Positions 27,762 to 37,428 are shown, numbered from the stretch's first letter. The stretch is 64,000 nt of DNA from Flavobacterium celericrescens (GCF_011392075.1 NZ_JAAJBV010000011.1:1-64000), one strand, 5' to 3'. A program made the numbers and translations. The notes: a model not told the origin generated them from the letters alone.

Positions 27762-28715
27762 CTATTCTTTAAATTCACCCATGTTACAATATTTATCCAT
27801 TCTTTGAGCTACCAATTCTTCTGTTGATAAATCTTTTAATTCTTTATATGCTTTAGAAATATATTGTTCAACAGTTTTAAAAGTAGTTTCTTTATCATAA
27901 TGAGCTCCGCCAAGAGGTTCTGGAATAATATCATCAATCAACTTTTGTTTTTTCATATCAAAAGAAGTCAATTTTAATGCCTCTGCAGCTTGCTCTTTAT
28001 ATTCCCAACTTCTCCACAAGATAGAAGAACAAGATTCAGGAGAGATAACAGAATACCAAGTGTTTTCCAACATAAAAACTCTATCTCCTACTCCTATTCC
28101 TAAAGCTCCACCTGATGCTCCTTCACCAATAATAACAGTAATGATAGGTGTTTTTAAGCGAGTCATTTCAAAAATATTACGAGCGATAGCTTCACCTTGA
28201 CCTCTTTCTTCTGCTTCTAAACCTGGATAAGCACCAGGAGTGTCAACCAAAGTTAAAACTGGAATTCCAAATTTTTCAGCCATTTTCATCAAACGAAGTG
28301 CTTTTCTATAACCTTCAGGATTAGCCATCCCAAAGTTTCTATACTGACGCATTTTTGTATTGATTCCTTTTTGCTGACCAATAATCATATAGGATTGACC
28401 ATCTATTTGACCAAGTCCACCAATCATTGCTTTATCATCTTTAAAATTTCTGTCACCAAAAAGTTCTAAAAATGTTCCTTTAGTTAAGTTAGTAATGTGT
28501 TCTAAAGTATAAGGACGATTTGGGTGTCTTGAAAGTTGAACACGTTGCCAAGCGGTAAGGTTTTTATATATTTTTCGCTTCGTTTCTTCTAATTTCTTCT
28601 CAATCTGCTTGCATGTATTAGTAACATCTACATCAGATTCTTGACCAATGATTTCACATTTATCTAATTGGTCTTCAAGCTCTTTAATTGGTAATTCAAA
28701 ATCTAAATATTCCAT
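27762..28715 (-). CDS. accA: Acetyl-CoA carboxylase carboxyltransferase subunit alpha
   Basis: Transfers the carboxyl group from biotin to acetyl-CoA with AccD, giving malonyl-CoA for fatty acid synthesis. The 317-aa chain has the coiled N-terminus ([10 protein letters not shown]), [14 protein letters not shown], and the crotonase-fold core [23 protein letters not shown] with [18 protein letters not shown]. Normal length and complete. Confidence 0.96.
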   Translation of the reverse strand: MEYLDFELPIKELEDQLDKCEIIGQESDVDVTNTCKQIEKKLEETKRKIYKNLTAWQRVQLSRHPNRPYTLEHITNLTKGTFLELFGDRNFKDDKAMIGGLGQIDGQSYMIIGQQKGINTKMRQYRNFGMANPEGYRKALRLMKMAEKFGIPVLTLVDTPGAYPGLEAEERGQGEAIARNIFEMTRLKTPIITVIIGEGASGGALGIGVGDRVFMLENTWYSVISPESCSSILWRSWEYKEQAAEALKLTSFDMKKQKLIDDIIPEPLGGAHYDKETTFKTVEQYISKAYKELKDLSTEELVAQRMDKYCNMGEFKE

Positions 28716-28789
28716 AATCGGTTTATTTGGGTTTGTGTTTGTTATTACAAAGATAAAATTTTCAATTAACTTTATAAACTTATCTTTAA

Positions 28790-29674
28790 TTAGTTGTTAT
28801 TTTTTTTATAGCTTTTAACAATTCCGTTAGCAATCACTGTTGCTAAAATGATTATTGCACCAATATAAAACATAGATGACATTTGTTCTTTGTCTTCAAA
28901 TATAAAATAAGCCAAAATTATACCATATATAGGCTCTAAATTGATGGTTAACATTACTGTATATGGGCTTAAATACTTCATTACCGCTGTAGATGCAATA
29001 AAAGCATAAGCAGTACATATTGAACTTAAAACCATTAAATAAACAAAATCTGAAACTGACAATTGAAAAAATGCTGCATCAAAATTATTGTTGAACAATA
29101 AGAACAGAGAAAAAAACAATACACCACCAGCTAATTCATAATAAGAAATCACTGTGGGATCATATTCTTTTACAAATTTACTATTGATAACAGCAAAAGA
29201 AGCAGATAAAAAAGCAGATATTAATGCTAAAATTATTCCTTCAACATAATTAGTTTCTACATTAAATATTATGGTTAGTCCAAAAACTACAATTAATCCG
29301 AAGAAAATTTCATACCAAACCATTTTTTTTCCAAAGAAAATCGGTTCTATTAATGAGGCAAAAAACGCACCTGTTGATAAACAAGCAAGTGTGATAGATA
29401 CATTAGAAACTTTTATAGCCCTAAAAAAAGTAAACCAATGCAATGCAATAATTAAACCTGCAACAAGAAATTTAAAAATAATTACCCTAGGAATTTTGGT
29501 TGGAATTTTTTTGTATCTAATGAACCAATAAATAAAAAAGACGGCAAATAACATTCTAAACCAAACTAATGGTAAAGCGTCAAGCGTTATTAATCTGCCT
29601 AGTATGGCAGTAAATCCCCAAATAAAGACTATTAAATGAAGATGTAAATAACTCTTTAAATTATCGTTTTGCAT
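28790..29674 (-). CDS. EamA-family (drug/metabolite transporter) permease
   Basis: The 294-aa protein has ten predicted membrane helices in two EamA repeats (first about 8-140, second about 150-285, with [14 protein letters not shown] and [18 protein letters not shown] as the repeat-typical segments). It probably exports or imports a small metabolite; the substrate cannot be told. Its start overlaps the LptF/G permease gene by 14 bases. Confidence 0.87.
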   Translation of the reverse strand: MQNDNLKSYLHLHLIVFIWGFTAILGRLITLDALPLVWFRMLFAVFFIYWFIRYKKIPTKIPRVIIFKFLVAGLIIALHWFTFFRAIKVSNVSITLACLSTGAFFASLIEPIFFGKKMVWYEIFFGLIVVFGLTIIFNVETNYVEGIILALISAFLSASFAVINSKFVKEYDPTVISYYELAGGVLFFSLFLLFNNNFDAAFFQLSVSDFVYLMVLSSICTAYAFIASTAVMKYLSPYTVMLTINLEPIYGIILAYFIFEDKEQMSSMFYIGAIIILATVIANGIVKSYKKNNN

Positions 29675-30749
29675 TACGAAGTAAATAAACTGCTAAAATT
29701 CCGAAAACAAAATTTGGCAACCAAACCGCAATAAATGGAGGAATACTTGATTTTTCGGCTAAAGTTCCGAATACTTTATCAAAGAAAATAAAAACAAACG
29801 CAATTACGATTCCAATGGCAAGATTTACTCCCATTCCGCCTCTCCTTTTCATTGAGGAAACAGCCACAGCAATAATTGTTAATATAAAAGCAGAAACTGG
29901 TAAACTAAATTTCTTATAAAAAACAACCAAATATGTGTTTATGTTTCCGTTACCTCTTTCTCGTTCTTTATTGATGAAGGAATTTAATTGACCAATTGTC
30001 ATTGTTTCAGCAACATAAACTACTGGCGTTAAATCATCAGGTTCAAAATTATAGGTTAAATCAATTTTATCAGATTTTAATAATCTATCGTCAAATTCTC
30101 CTATTAATCTTTTATTATAGTTGTATAAAGTATATTTCTTTGATATCTCGTTGTAACGAATCCTATTTGCTGTAACTTTTTCAACTAAAACATTATCATA
30201 AAATCGTTCATAAGTAAAATTAAAACCCGTTTGTGACAAATAATTATAATTACTCACATAGATATTTTCTTCAAGTTTACCATCTTTTTTTATTTGTCTA
30301 AAAATATCCGACGTTTCTCTTGTTTTATTGTTTCCTTTTAAATTTTGGTATCTAAAATCATTAAAGCCTTTACTTGCTTTTGGTACCAAAAAGAATCCCA
30401 TGATTAGCGCGAAAACAGAAACAATTGCGGCACCATAAATAAAAGGACGTAAAAATCTTGAAAATGAAATTCCTGAACTCAAAATAGCAATAATTTCTGT
30501 ATTATTGGCTAATTTTGAAGTAAACCAAATAATCGATAAAAACAAAAAAATAGGAAATAATAAATTGGCAAAATAAATTGTGAAATCACCATAATAAACT
30601 AAAATATCAGTCAATGGAATTTTTTTCTCAATCATTTTATTCACTTTTTCAGAAACATCAATTGTAATTCCAATTGGAATAAACATAATCAACATCACCG
30701 AAAAAGTTACCAAATAACGTTTTAAAATGTATTTATCTATTATTTTCAT
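29661..30749 (-). CDS. LptF/LptG-family lipopolysaccharide transport permease
   Basis: Inner-membrane part of the Lpt complex that extracts LPS. The 362-aa chain has the family N-terminus MKIIDKYILKRYLVTFSVML, three N-terminal helices, a periplasmic beta-jellyroll (about 125-265) and three C-terminal helices (VSAFILTIIAVAVSSMKRRGGMG.. VNLAIGIVIAFVFIFFDKVFGTL). Whether it is LptF or LptG is not decidable here. It sits between tgt and the EamA gene in one orientation. Confidence 0.9.
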   Translation of the reverse strand: MKIIDKYILKRYLVTFSVMLIMFIPIGITIDVSEKVNKMIEKKIPLTDILVYYGDFTIYFANLLFPIFLFLSIIWFTSKLANNTEIIAILSSGISFSRFLRPFIYGAAIVSVFALIMGFFLVPKASKGFNDFRYQNLKGNNKTRETSDIFRQIKKDGKLEENIYVSNYNYLSQTGFNFTYERFYDNVLVEKVTANRIRYNEISKKYTLYNYNKRLIGEFDDRLLKSDKIDLTYNFEPDDLTPVVYVAETMTIGQLNSFINKERERGNGNINTYLVVFYKKFSLPVSAFILTIIAVAVSSMKRRGGMGVNLAIGIVIAFVFIFFDKVFGTLAEKSSIPPFIAVWLPNFVFGILAVYLLRNAKR

Positions 30750-30770
30750 CCTAAATTCTGATTTCTGACT

Positions 30771-31901
30771 TTATAAACGTTGACTCATTTGAATCACCAT
30801 TATATCTTTCCATTCTCTAAAAGTTCCTGCTAAAATTTGTCTTCTAGCTTCGCGAACCAACCACATATAAAAACCTAAGTTATGAATCGTAGCAATTTGT
30901 TTTCCTAAAAACTCATTAGCCGCAAATAAATGTCTAAGATAAGCTTTTGAATATTCAGTATCTACCCAAGTATGTCCCATTTCATCGATTGGCGAAAAAT
31001 CAGCTTCCCACTTTTTGTTTTTAATATTGATTGAACCATGAGCTGTGAATAACATCCCATTTCTAGCATTACGTGTTGGCATTACGCAATCAAACATATC
31101 AATTCCTAACGCTATATTTTCTAAAATATTGATTGGCGTTCCTACTCCCATTAAATATCTTGGTTTATCTTCAGGAAGAATTGCCGTTACCACTTCGGTC
31201 ATTGCATACATTTCTTCTGCCGGTTCTCCTACTGATAAGCCTCCAATAGCATTTCCTTGCGCACCCACATTAGCAATATATTCTGCTGATTGTTGGCGTA
31301 AATCTTTAAATGTACTTCCTTGAACAATCGGAAAAAACGTTTGTTCATAACCATATTTAAAAGGTAATTTATCTAAATGTGTGATACAACGATCTAACCA
31401 ACGGTGTGTCATGTGCATAGAACGTTTTGCATAACGATAATCACATGGATAAGGCGTGCATTCGTCAAAAGCCATGATAATATCTGCACCAATAGTTCTT
31501 TGAATTTCCATTACATTTTCTGGAGAAAAGAAATGATACGAACCGTCAATGTGAGATTTGAATTTTACACCTTCTTCCTTAATCTTTCTTCTTCCTGATA
31601 AAGAATACACTTGATATCCACCAGAATCTGTTAAGATATTTCTATCCCAATTCATAAATTTATGCAAACCACCTGCTTTTTCAAGGATTTCGGTTTGTGG
31701 TCTTAAATATAAATGATAGGTATTTCCAAGAATAATATCTGGATTAATATCTTGTTTTAACTCTCGTTGGTGTACTCCTTTTACAGAAGCAACCGTTCCT
31801 ACAGGCATAAAAATAGGTGTTTCAATAACACCATGATCTGTAGTTATTTTTCCAGCTCTAGCTTTACTTTTTGGGTCTTTGGTAATTAAATCAAACTTCA
31901 T
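30771..31901 (-). CDS. tgt: tRNA-guanine transglycosylase
   Basis: Exchanges G34 of GUN-anticodon tRNAs for preQ1 on the way to queuosine. The 376-aa barrel has LGNTYHLYLRPQ, LTDSGGYQVYSLS with the catalytic Asp, MAFDECTPYPCDYRYAKRSMHMTHRWL, and FDCVMPTRNARNG; the zinc-site residues usual for Tgt come later. -7 box TATCTTTG (31,928-31,921, minus). The LptF/G gene follows 21 bases downstream. Confidence 0.96.
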   Translation of the reverse strand: MKFDLITKDPKSKARAGKITTDHGVIETPIFMPVGTVASVKGVHQRELKQDINPDIILGNTYHLYLRPQTEILEKAGGLHKFMNWDRNILTDSGGYQVYSLSGRRKIKEEGVKFKSHIDGSYHFFSPENVMEIQRTIGADIIMAFDECTPYPCDYRYAKRSMHMTHRWLDRCITHLDKLPFKYGYEQTFFPIVQGSTFKDLRQQSAEYIANVGAQGNAIGGLSVGEPAEEMYAMTEVVTAILPEDKPRYLMGVGTPINILENIALGIDMFDCVMPTRNARNGMLFTAHGSINIKNKKWEADFSPIDEMGHTWVDTEYSKAYLRHLFAANEFLGKQIATIHNLGFYMWLVREARRQILAGTFREWKDIMVIQMSQRL

Positions 31902-31936
31902 ATTGTGCTTTTACGAACGGCAAAGATAATTTATTT

Positions 31937-31967
31937 TAGAATTTAGAATTTAGAATTTAGAATTATT
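31937..31967. repeat. Short 7-base tandem repeat (TTTAGAA) between divergent promoters
   Basis: Four TTTAGAA units run in tandem just upstream of the tgt -7 box and in the spacer of the divergent transketolase gene. A change of copy number would move the tgt -33 position by 7 bases. A related TTTAGAATTTAGAA stretch is near 3,596. Confidence 0.5.
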
Positions 31968-32008
31968 TATGATTAACAATAATTATTAATAACTTCTAAC
32001 AAAATGAT

Positions 32009-32039
32009 TTGTAGCACCAAAAAAATAAAATTACTTTTG
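32009..32039 (+). promoter_or_regulatory. Transketolase operon promoter
   Basis: TTG at 32,009-32,011, a 20-base spacer and TACTTTTG at 32,032-32,039. The promoter lies inside the longest open frame (which would begin at 32,004), so the real start must be the ATG at 32,067. Confidence 0.7.
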
Positions 32040-32066
32040 CAAGCAATTAACATATATTCTATTATA

Positions 32067-32912
32067 ATGTCTAACACGCAACAACTACAAGATTTTACAA
32101 CACAAGTTCGAAGAGATATTCTTCGTATGGTTCATGCCGTAAATTCAGGTCACCCAGGAGGTTCTTTGGGATGTGCTGAGTTTTTGGTTACCCTTTACCA
32201 AGACGTTATGAAACGTAACGAAGGTTTTGATATGAACGGAATTGGTGAAGATTTATTCTTCTTATCAAACGGACATATTTCTCCAGTTTTTTATAGTGTT
32301 TTAGCTAGAAGCGGTTACTTTTCAGTAGCAGAATTAGCAACATTTAGAAAATTAAATTCAAGATTACAAGGTCACCCAACAACTCATGAAGGCTTACCAG
32401 GAATTAGAATGGCTTCAGGTTCGTTAGGACAAGGAATGTCAGTTGCAATTGGAGCTGCGCAAGCTAAAAAATTAAACAACGATAACCATTTGGTTTTTGC
32501 ACTTTTAGGTGATGGTGAATTACAAGAAGGTCAAAACTGGGAAGCAATTATGTATGCTTCTGCTAAAAAAGTAGATAATTTAATTGCTACAATCGATTTA
32601 AACGGAAAACAAATTGACGGAACTACAGACGAAGTTTTATCGATGGGAAGTGTAAAAGCAAAGTTTGAAGCATTTGATTGGATTGTATTAGAAATCAAAG
32701 AAGGAAACAACATTGACGCTATCAAAGCTGGTTTAGCTGATGCAAAATCAAAATCAGGTAATGGAAAACCAGTTTGCATTTTATTACATACAGAGATGGG
32801 TAACGGTGTTGATTTTATGATGCACACGCACGCTTGGCACGGAAAAGCACCAAATGATGAGCAATTAGCAAAAGCGTTAGAACAGAATGTTGAAACTTTA
32901 GGAGACTACTAG
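32067..32912 (+). CDS. Transketolase, N-terminal (thiamine diphosphate-binding) subunit
   Basis: Transfers two-carbon units in the pentose phosphate pathway. The 281-aa half enzyme has MVHAVNSGHPGGSLGCAEF, LSNGHISPVFYS and the ThDP/Mg motif LLGDGELQEGQNWEAIMYAS. ATG 32,067 follows the promoter and gives MSNTQQLQDF, the normal N-terminus. The second half is a separate gene 4 bases downstream, so the enzyme is split into two subunits. Confidence 0.94.
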   Translation: MSNTQQLQDFTTQVRRDILRMVHAVNSGHPGGSLGCAEFLVTLYQDVMKRNEGFDMNGIGEDLFFLSNGHISPVFYSVLARSGYFSVAELATFRKLNSRLQGHPTTHEGLPGIRMASGSLGQGMSVAIGAAQAKKLNNDNHLVFALLGDGELQEGQNWEAIMYASAKKVDNLIATIDLNGKQIDGTTDEVLSMGSVKAKFEAFDWIVLEIKEGNNIDAIKAGLADAKSKSGNGKPVCILLHTEMGNGVDFMMHTHAWHGKAPNDEQLAKALEQNVETLGDY

Positions 32913-32916
32913 AATT

Positions 32917-33870
32917 ATGAAAAAATATACCAACACAGGCAGTAAAGATACCCGTTCAGGTTTTGGAGCTGGAATGACGGAATTAGGTCAGAAAAATGAA
33001 AACGTAGTAGCACTTTGTGCGGATTTAATTGGGTCATTAAAATTTGATGATTTCAAGAAAAACCACCCAGAGCGTTTCTTCCAAATTGGAATCGCAGAAG
33101 CCAACATGATTGGAATTGCAGCTGGATTAACTATTGGTGGAAAGATACCTTTTACTGGAACTTTCGCTAACTTTTCTACAGGAAGAGTTTACGACCAAAT
33201 CCGTCAATCGGTAGCATACTCAGATAAAAATGTGAAGATTTGTGCTTCTCATGCAGGATTAACGCTTGGAGAAGACGGAGCTACACACCAAATCTTAGAA
33301 GACATAGGCTTGATGAAAATGTTACCAGGAATGACAGTTATCAACACATGTGATTACAACCAAACAAAAGCAGCTACTTTAGCATTAGCAGATCACCATG
33401 GTCCAGCATATTTACGTTTTGGACGTCCAGTAGTGCCTAACTTTATGCCAGCTGACGAACCTTTCGTAATTGGAAAAGCCATTATGTTAAACGAAGGAAC
33501 CGATGTTACCATTATTGCAACTGGACATTTAGTTTGGGAAGCATTAATTGCCGCAGAAGCATTAGAAGCAAAAGGAATTTCGGCTGAAGTAATCAATATT
33601 CACACTATTAAACCTTTAGACGAAGAAGCAATTCTAAAATCGGTTAAGAAAACAGGTTGTGTGGTTACAGCTGAAGAGCACAACATTATTGGTGGATTAG
33701 GCGAAAGCGTTTCTAGAACGTTAGTGGCAAACCATTTAGTACCACAAGAATTTGTAGCCGTAAACGACAGTTTTGGTGAAAGTGGAACACCAGACCAATT
33801 AATGGAAAAATACAAATTAAATAACCAAGCGATTGTTGAAGCGGTTGAAAAGGTTATTAAAAGAAAGTAA
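32917..33870 (+). CDS. Transketolase, C-terminal (pyrimidine-binding plus C-terminal) subunit
   Basis: The 317-aa partner of the preceding gene. It has the pyrimidine-binding domain (ENVVALCADL, RFFQIGIAEANMIGIAAGL with the catalytic Glu, GLTLGEDGATHQ) and the transketolase C-terminal domain (about 185-310). The 4-base spacing ensures equal expression. A palindromic terminator follows at 33,891. Confidence 0.94.
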   Translation: MKKYTNTGSKDTRSGFGAGMTELGQKNENVVALCADLIGSLKFDDFKKNHPERFFQIGIAEANMIGIAAGLTIGGKIPFTGTFANFSTGRVYDQIRQSVAYSDKNVKICASHAGLTLGEDGATHQILEDIGLMKMLPGMTVINTCDYNQTKAATLALADHHGPAYLRFGRPVVPNFMPADEPFVIGKAIMLNEGTDVTIIATGHLVWEALIAAEALEAKGISAEVINIHTIKPLDEEAILKSVKKTGCVVTAEEHNIIGGLGESVSRTLVANHLVPQEFVAVNDSFGESGTPDQLMEKYKLNNQAIVEAVEKVIKRK

Positions 33871-33890
33871 TTACATTTTCTATATAAATA

Positions 33891-33925
33891 AAAAATCCCG
33901 ATTTCAATTGAAATCGGGATTTTTT
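33891..33925. terminator. Bidirectional terminator between transketolase and lipoprotein genes
   Basis: AAAAATCCCGATTTC and GAAATCGGGATTTTT are perfect complements with almost no loop and T runs on both strands, serving both converging genes. Confidence 0.88.
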
Positions 33926-33928
33926 ATT

Positions 33929-34948
33929 TTAATTCGTGTATGGCGGTTTACAAGTTTTATCTAAATGTCTTCTTAACCTAGTAGCATCTGTAAAATCCGA
34001 ATCATCAGAAGCTGGTGAGGGTAAAGTTGAAGGTGGTACAATAGGACCAGTAAACTTTCTAGGAATTCCTCTTCTATCATCGTATGGAGTTAAAGGATCA
34101 TCTGTAGATTTACCTGTGTATGGATAATATCCCGTTTTAGTAACAGTTCCATCAACATAGGTAAATTTTACTTCTTCCTTAGTCAATACACCATCAGCAT
34201 CATCATCAACATCTAAATAATCATAATAATCATCACCGTCTGTATCAATTGCCTCTTCAGCCAAATCAGGTCCGTATTCATATTTTGAAAGTATCTTATC
34301 ACCATCATGATCACGATAACGCAGCCTTTTTAAACTAAAAGTAAAAATTAATGGGGAATAAGCAGGAATTAATGCTTTCTCAATATTAAAATACCCAAGA
34401 CCACTAGGAACAAACATAACACCTGCTCCATAACCTGAATAGGAAACTATACCTGTAGAAGTATTCTCAACAAAATCTCCAGTTTTAAATAATGGAAATA
34501 TTTTTCCCCAAGCTGGTATTACTTCTTCTAATTTAAACCAAATTGGAGTTGAAGCATGATCAAAAACTGTTTTATCTAATAGTTGACCTTTATAAGAAGA
34601 ATAAACAGAGTCAAGTGCTGTTGGATTTTCATTGTTACCTTCATTAAGTCTTAAATAATATACTTTATAATCAACATCATTTAATGTTACAGGAATGTGT
34701 GTTAATTCAGGCATTTCTGAAATAGGTGTTTGTGTACCTCCATCAGGTATCTCAGTAAATGTAGTATTAAAATCTGCGTCAACAGTTACATAATGGGTAT
34801 CTAAAAAATTCTCAATCTCTACAAGCTCTTCATCATAAACTTCCTGATAATCTCTTAATGGTTCAGAGCTTGGTGAATCATCAGCTGGACATGCCATAAA
34901 AGTAAATCCAACAACCAACAAAGCTACTATTTTATAAACTCTAATCAT
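33929..34948 (-). CDS. Lipoprotein with FKBP-like and calcium-binding repeat regions
   Basis: The 339-aa protein has a lipoprotein signal (MIRVYKIVALLVVGFTFMAC, Cys lipobox). An FKBP-type isomerase-like domain lies at about 100-215 (LLDKTVFDHASTPIWFKLEEVIPAW..IFPLFKTGD). An Asp-rich segment follows, DTDGDDYYDYLDVDDDADG, typical of thrombospondin-3/EF-hand-like calcium sites. It would act in the periplasm as a folding factor, anchored by lipid. The isomerase active-site aromatics are only partly recognisable, so activity is uncertain. Confidence 0.75.
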   Translation of the reverse strand: MIRVYKIVALLVVGFTFMACPADDSPSSEPLRDYQEVYDEELVEIENFLDTHYVTVDADFNTTFTEIPDGGTQTPISEMPELTHIPVTLNDVDYKVYYLRLNEGNNENPTALDSVYSSYKGQLLDKTVFDHASTPIWFKLEEVIPAWGKIFPLFKTGDFVENTSTGIVSYSGYGAGVMFVPSGLGYFNIEKALIPAYSPLIFTFSLKRLRYRDHDGDKILSKYEYGPDLAEEAIDTDGDDYYDYLDVDDDADGVLTKEEVKFTYVDGTVTKTGYYPYTGKSTDDPLTPYDDRRGIPRKFTGPIVPPSTLPSPASDDSDFTDATRLRRHLDKTCKPPYTN

Positions 34949-35028
34949 TATTATATATTTTTATAGGGCGCAAGATACAATTTTCATTTATTTTTGTAGA
35001 AATATTAACACGGATTTTTGATTTATAT

Positions 35029-35421
35029 ATGAGAATTGATAAATATTTATGGTGTATTCGCTATTACAAAACGAGAAGTATTGCAACTGAAGCAGCAAAA
35101 AAGGGACATATCACAGTGAATGGCCAGGTAGCAAAACCATCGCGAGAAGTATTTCCTACTGATAAAATCACTCTTCGTAAAGATCAAATTAACTATAAAT
35201 TGACCGTTCTAGACGTACCTCTAAACCGATTAGGAGCCAAACTAGTTGATATGTATAGAAAAGACGAAACACCGCCAGAGGCATTTGAACATTTAGAGTT
35301 ACTTCGACTTTCAAAAGAACACTATAGAGCTAATGGTACCGGAAGACCTACAAAAAAAGACCGAAGAGAAATAGATGATTATATTTCTGACGAAGATTTT
35401 TATAACGATAATGAAGATTAA
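35029..35421 (+). CDS. S4-domain RNA-binding protein (Hsp15/RluD-like)
   Basis: The 130-aa protein begins MRIDKYLWCIRYYKTRSIATEAAKKGHITVNGQVAKPSREV, a canonical S4 RNA-binding motif. The C-terminus is basic then acidic. The relative Hsp15 binds stalled 50S subunits; a ribosome-related role is inferred. Its stop codon overlaps the ATG of the methyltransferase gene (TAATG). Confidence 0.9.
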   Translation: MRIDKYLWCIRYYKTRSIATEAAKKGHITVNGQVAKPSREVFPTDKITLRKDQINYKLTVLDVPLNRLGAKLVDMYRKDETPPEAFEHLELLRLSKEHYRANGTGRPTKKDRREIDDYISDEDFYNDNED

Positions 35422-35990
35422 TGATGAATTACTGGGAAGAACGCTATCAAAATAATGAAATAGGTTGGGATGTTGGTGCTATAACAACTCCTCTAAAAGA
35501 TTATATCGATCAAATAACTGATAAAAGTATTCGTATTTTAATTCCAGGAGCTGGAAATGGGTATGAATTTGATTATCTCATCAAAAAAGGCTTTTTTAAT
35601 GTGTATGTTGTTGATATAGCGGCTTCACCTTTAAAAAATATTGCAGAAAGAAATCCGGATTTTGAAGAAAATTTAATCCATAGCGATTTTTTTGAGATTA
35701 ATGAAACTTTTGATTTGGTTATCGAACAAACTTTCTTTTGTGCAATTCCACCATCAATGCGAGCAGAATACACAACAAAAATGCATCAATTATTAAATAA
35801 AAATGGAAAAATAGTTGGGCTATTGTTTGATTTTCCATTATCAAATGAAGGTCCTCCATTCGGTGGCTCTGCTGATGAATACTTAAATTTATTTTCTGAA
35901 AAATTCAAAATTAAAATTTTAAATAAAGCATATAATTCAATCAAACCAAGACAAGACAAAGAACTCTTTTTTATCTTTGAAAAAAAATAA
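35421..35990 (+). CDS. SAM-dependent methyltransferase, TPMT family
   Basis: The 189-aa protein has WEERYQNNEIGWDVG at the N-terminus, typical of thiopurine methyltransferase-like enzymes, and the SAM motif ILIPGAGNGYEFDYL. It ends with the Rossmann fold. The substrate is unknown; bacterial relatives methylate thiols, selenium or tellurium compounds. The ATGATG start allows initiation at 35,421 or 35,424. It is coupled to the S4 gene. Confidence 0.85.
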   Translation: MMNYWEERYQNNEIGWDVGAITTPLKDYIDQITDKSIRILIPGAGNGYEFDYLIKKGFFNVYVVDIAASPLKNIAERNPDFEENLIHSDFFEINETFDLVIEQTFFCAIPPSMRAEYTTKMHQLLNKNGKIVGLLFDFPLSNEGPPFGGSADEYLNLFSEKFKIKILNKAYNSIKPRQDKELFFIFEKK

Positions 35991-35999
35991 CACAACAAA

Positions 36000-36494
36000 A
36001 TGAAAAATATTATCTTAACTGACAAAGAAATAACTCACAAAACAAAACGTATTGCCTACCAAATTTACGAAACATTCGTTAACGAAGAAGAAGTAGTTTT
36101 AGCAGGAATTACAACTAATGGTTATATTTTTGCAAAAAAAATTGGAGCAGAACTTAATGCTATTTCTGATTTAAAAATTACTCTTTGTGAAGTTAAAATC
36201 AATAAAAATCTACCTCAAGATATTATTACCACTTCAATTCCTAAAGAAGAATATCAAAACAAAGGACTAGTATTAATCGATGATGTTTTAAGTTCTGGCA
36301 CCACACTAATATATGGGGTTAAACACTTTTTAGAAGTCCCGTTAAGTAAATTTAAAACAGCTGTATTGGTTGACCGAAATCATAAAAAATATCCAGTTAA
36401 AGCAGATTTCAAAGGCTTATCTCTTTCAACTTCATTACAAGAGCATATTCAAGTAGTTTTTGAAGAAAATAACTCCTACGCTTATTTATCTTAA
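36000..36494 (+). CDS. Phosphoribosyltransferase-domain protein (PyrR-like)
   Basis: The 164-aa protein has the PRPP-binding loop LVLIDDVLSSGTTLIYGV and an overall PyrR/HPRT-like layout. PyrR proteins regulate pyrimidine genes and have uracil phosphoribosyltransferase activity; without pyr leader sequences here the role stays open. It is 9 bases after the methyltransferase gene, and its end overlaps aroK on the other strand by 9 bases. Confidence 0.82.
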   Translation: MKNIILTDKEITHKTKRIAYQIYETFVNEEEVVLAGITTNGYIFAKKIGAELNAISDLKITLCEVKINKNLPQDIITTSIPKEEYQNKGLVLIDDVLSSGTTLIYGVKHFLEVPLSKFKTAVLVDRNHKKYPVKADFKGLSLSTSLQEHIQVVFEENNSYAYLS

Positions 36495-37004
36495 TAAGTC
36501 TCTTATTTCAGCTGCAATTTGTGTTATTGACTTGTCATCAACACTGATAATATGTGCAACTTGATGATAGTAAAAAGAACGATCGAATAAATGCTTATTA
36601 ATATAATCTATCAATTCATCATCGTTCAAATTAGAAAGTAGTGGTCTAGTTTTTCTTTCAGTTTTTAATCGATTAGCTAATGTAATAGCTGAAGCTTTTA
36701 AGTATATTGAAACTACACCATTTTGCTTTAATAATTCATGATTGTTAAAGTAACATGGTGTACCACCTCCAAGACTCAATACAAACGAATCATTTTTTGC
36801 TAAAATCTGCTTTAAAATTTCGCTTTCAACCTTCCTGAAATAAATTTCTCCTTTAGTTACAAATAAACTATTGATTGAAATCCCTTCCTTTTTTTCAATT
36901 AACTCATCCAAATCTACAAATGGCAAATCCATTGTTGAAGCCATTTTTTTACCAACAGAAGACTTTCCACTGCCCATATACCCTACTAAAACAACTTTTT
37001 CCAT
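36486..37004 (-). CDS. aroK: Shikimate kinase
   Basis: Phosphorylates shikimate in aromatic amino acid synthesis. The 172-aa kinase has Walker A VGYMGSGKSSVGKKMA, the shikimate-binding DLDELIEKKEGISINSLFVTKGEIYFRKVE, and LSLGGGTPCYF. Normal length, single gene, divergent from the tRNA cluster. Confidence 0.95.
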   Translation of the reverse strand: MEKVVLVGYMGSGKSSVGKKMASTMDLPFVDLDELIEKKEGISINSLFVTKGEIYFRKVESEILKQILAKNDSFVLSLGGGTPCYFNNHELLKQNGVVSIYLKASAITLANRLKTERKTRPLLSNLNDDELIDYINKHLFDRSFYYHQVAHIISVDDKSITQIAAEIRDLLR

Positions 37005-37085
37005 ATAAATAATCCCTTATAAATTAAGGAGTTAAAAAAATTAATTAAAAAAAAGACAAATTTATAAGAAAAACCCATTGAAAAA

Positions 37086-37115
37086 CGAATTTATGTTACT
37101 ATATTTGCACCCGCA
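37086..37115 (+). promoter_or_regulatory. tRNA-Lys promoter
   Basis: TATATTTG followed by CACCCGC (about 37,100-37,114) is the typical stable-RNA -7 element. The A-rich stretch AAAAACGAAT lies where the -33 region would be, with TTG just before it. The first tRNA starts about 23 bases later. Confidence 0.55.
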
Positions 37116-37130
37116 TTCAAGGAAATAAAT

Positions 37131-37203
37131 GACTTGGTAGCTCAGCTGGTAGAGCACATCACTTTTAATGATGGGGTCCTGGGTTCGAATCCCAGCCAGG
37201 TCA
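37131..37203 (+). tRNA. tRNA-Lys (anticodon TTT), copy 1
   Basis: A 73-base cloverleaf: acceptor GACTTGG/CCAGGTC, D arm with GCTCAGCTGGTAGAGC, anticodon loop CTTTTAA giving TTT, T arm GGGTTCGAATCCC. The CCA end is not encoded. It starts a three-tRNA transcript. Confidence 0.96.
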
Positions 37204-37230
37204 CTACAATAACATATTCTTGAAAGCACC

Positions 37231-37303
37231 GACTTGGTAGCTCAGCTGGTAGAGCACATCACTTTTAATGATGGGGTCCTGGGTTCGAATCCCAGCCAGG
37301 TCA
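37231..37303 (+). tRNA. tRNA-Lys (anticodon TTT), copy 2
   Basis: Identical over all 73 bases to the copy 27 bases upstream, so it arose by recent tandem duplication or is kept by gene conversion. A hairpin and T run (37,305-37,338) follow. Confidence 0.96.
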
Positions 37304-37304
37304 C

Positions 37305-37338
37305 AAAAAAGTTATTCGCCTTGGTGAGTAACTTTTTT
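37305..37338 (+). terminator. Hairpin after the second tRNA-Lys
   Basis: AAAAAAGTTA and TAACTTTTTT pair around a partly paired centre, ending in T residues. It may terminate the tRNA-Lys transcript or only attenuate before tRNA-Leu. Confidence 0.6.
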
Positions 37339-37345
37339 TATTTTA

Positions 37346-37428
37346 GGCCATGTGGAGAAACGGTAGACTCGCCATCTTGAGGGGGTGGTGCTCGCAAGGG
37401 CGTGAGGGTTCAAATCCCTCCATGGTCA
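37346..37428 (+). tRNA. tRNA-Leu (anticodon GAG)
   Basis: An 83-base class II tRNA: acceptor GGCCATG/CATGGTC, anticodon stem CCATC/GGTGG with loop TTGAGGG (anticodon GAG, reading CUC/CUU), a long variable arm (TGCTCGCAAGGGCGTG) and T arm GAGGGTTCAAATCCCTC. No encoded CCA. Confidence 0.93.

Noticed and set aside
32004..32066. N-terminal extension of transketolase
   Set aside because: The -33 and -7 boxes (32,009-32,039) lie inside it.
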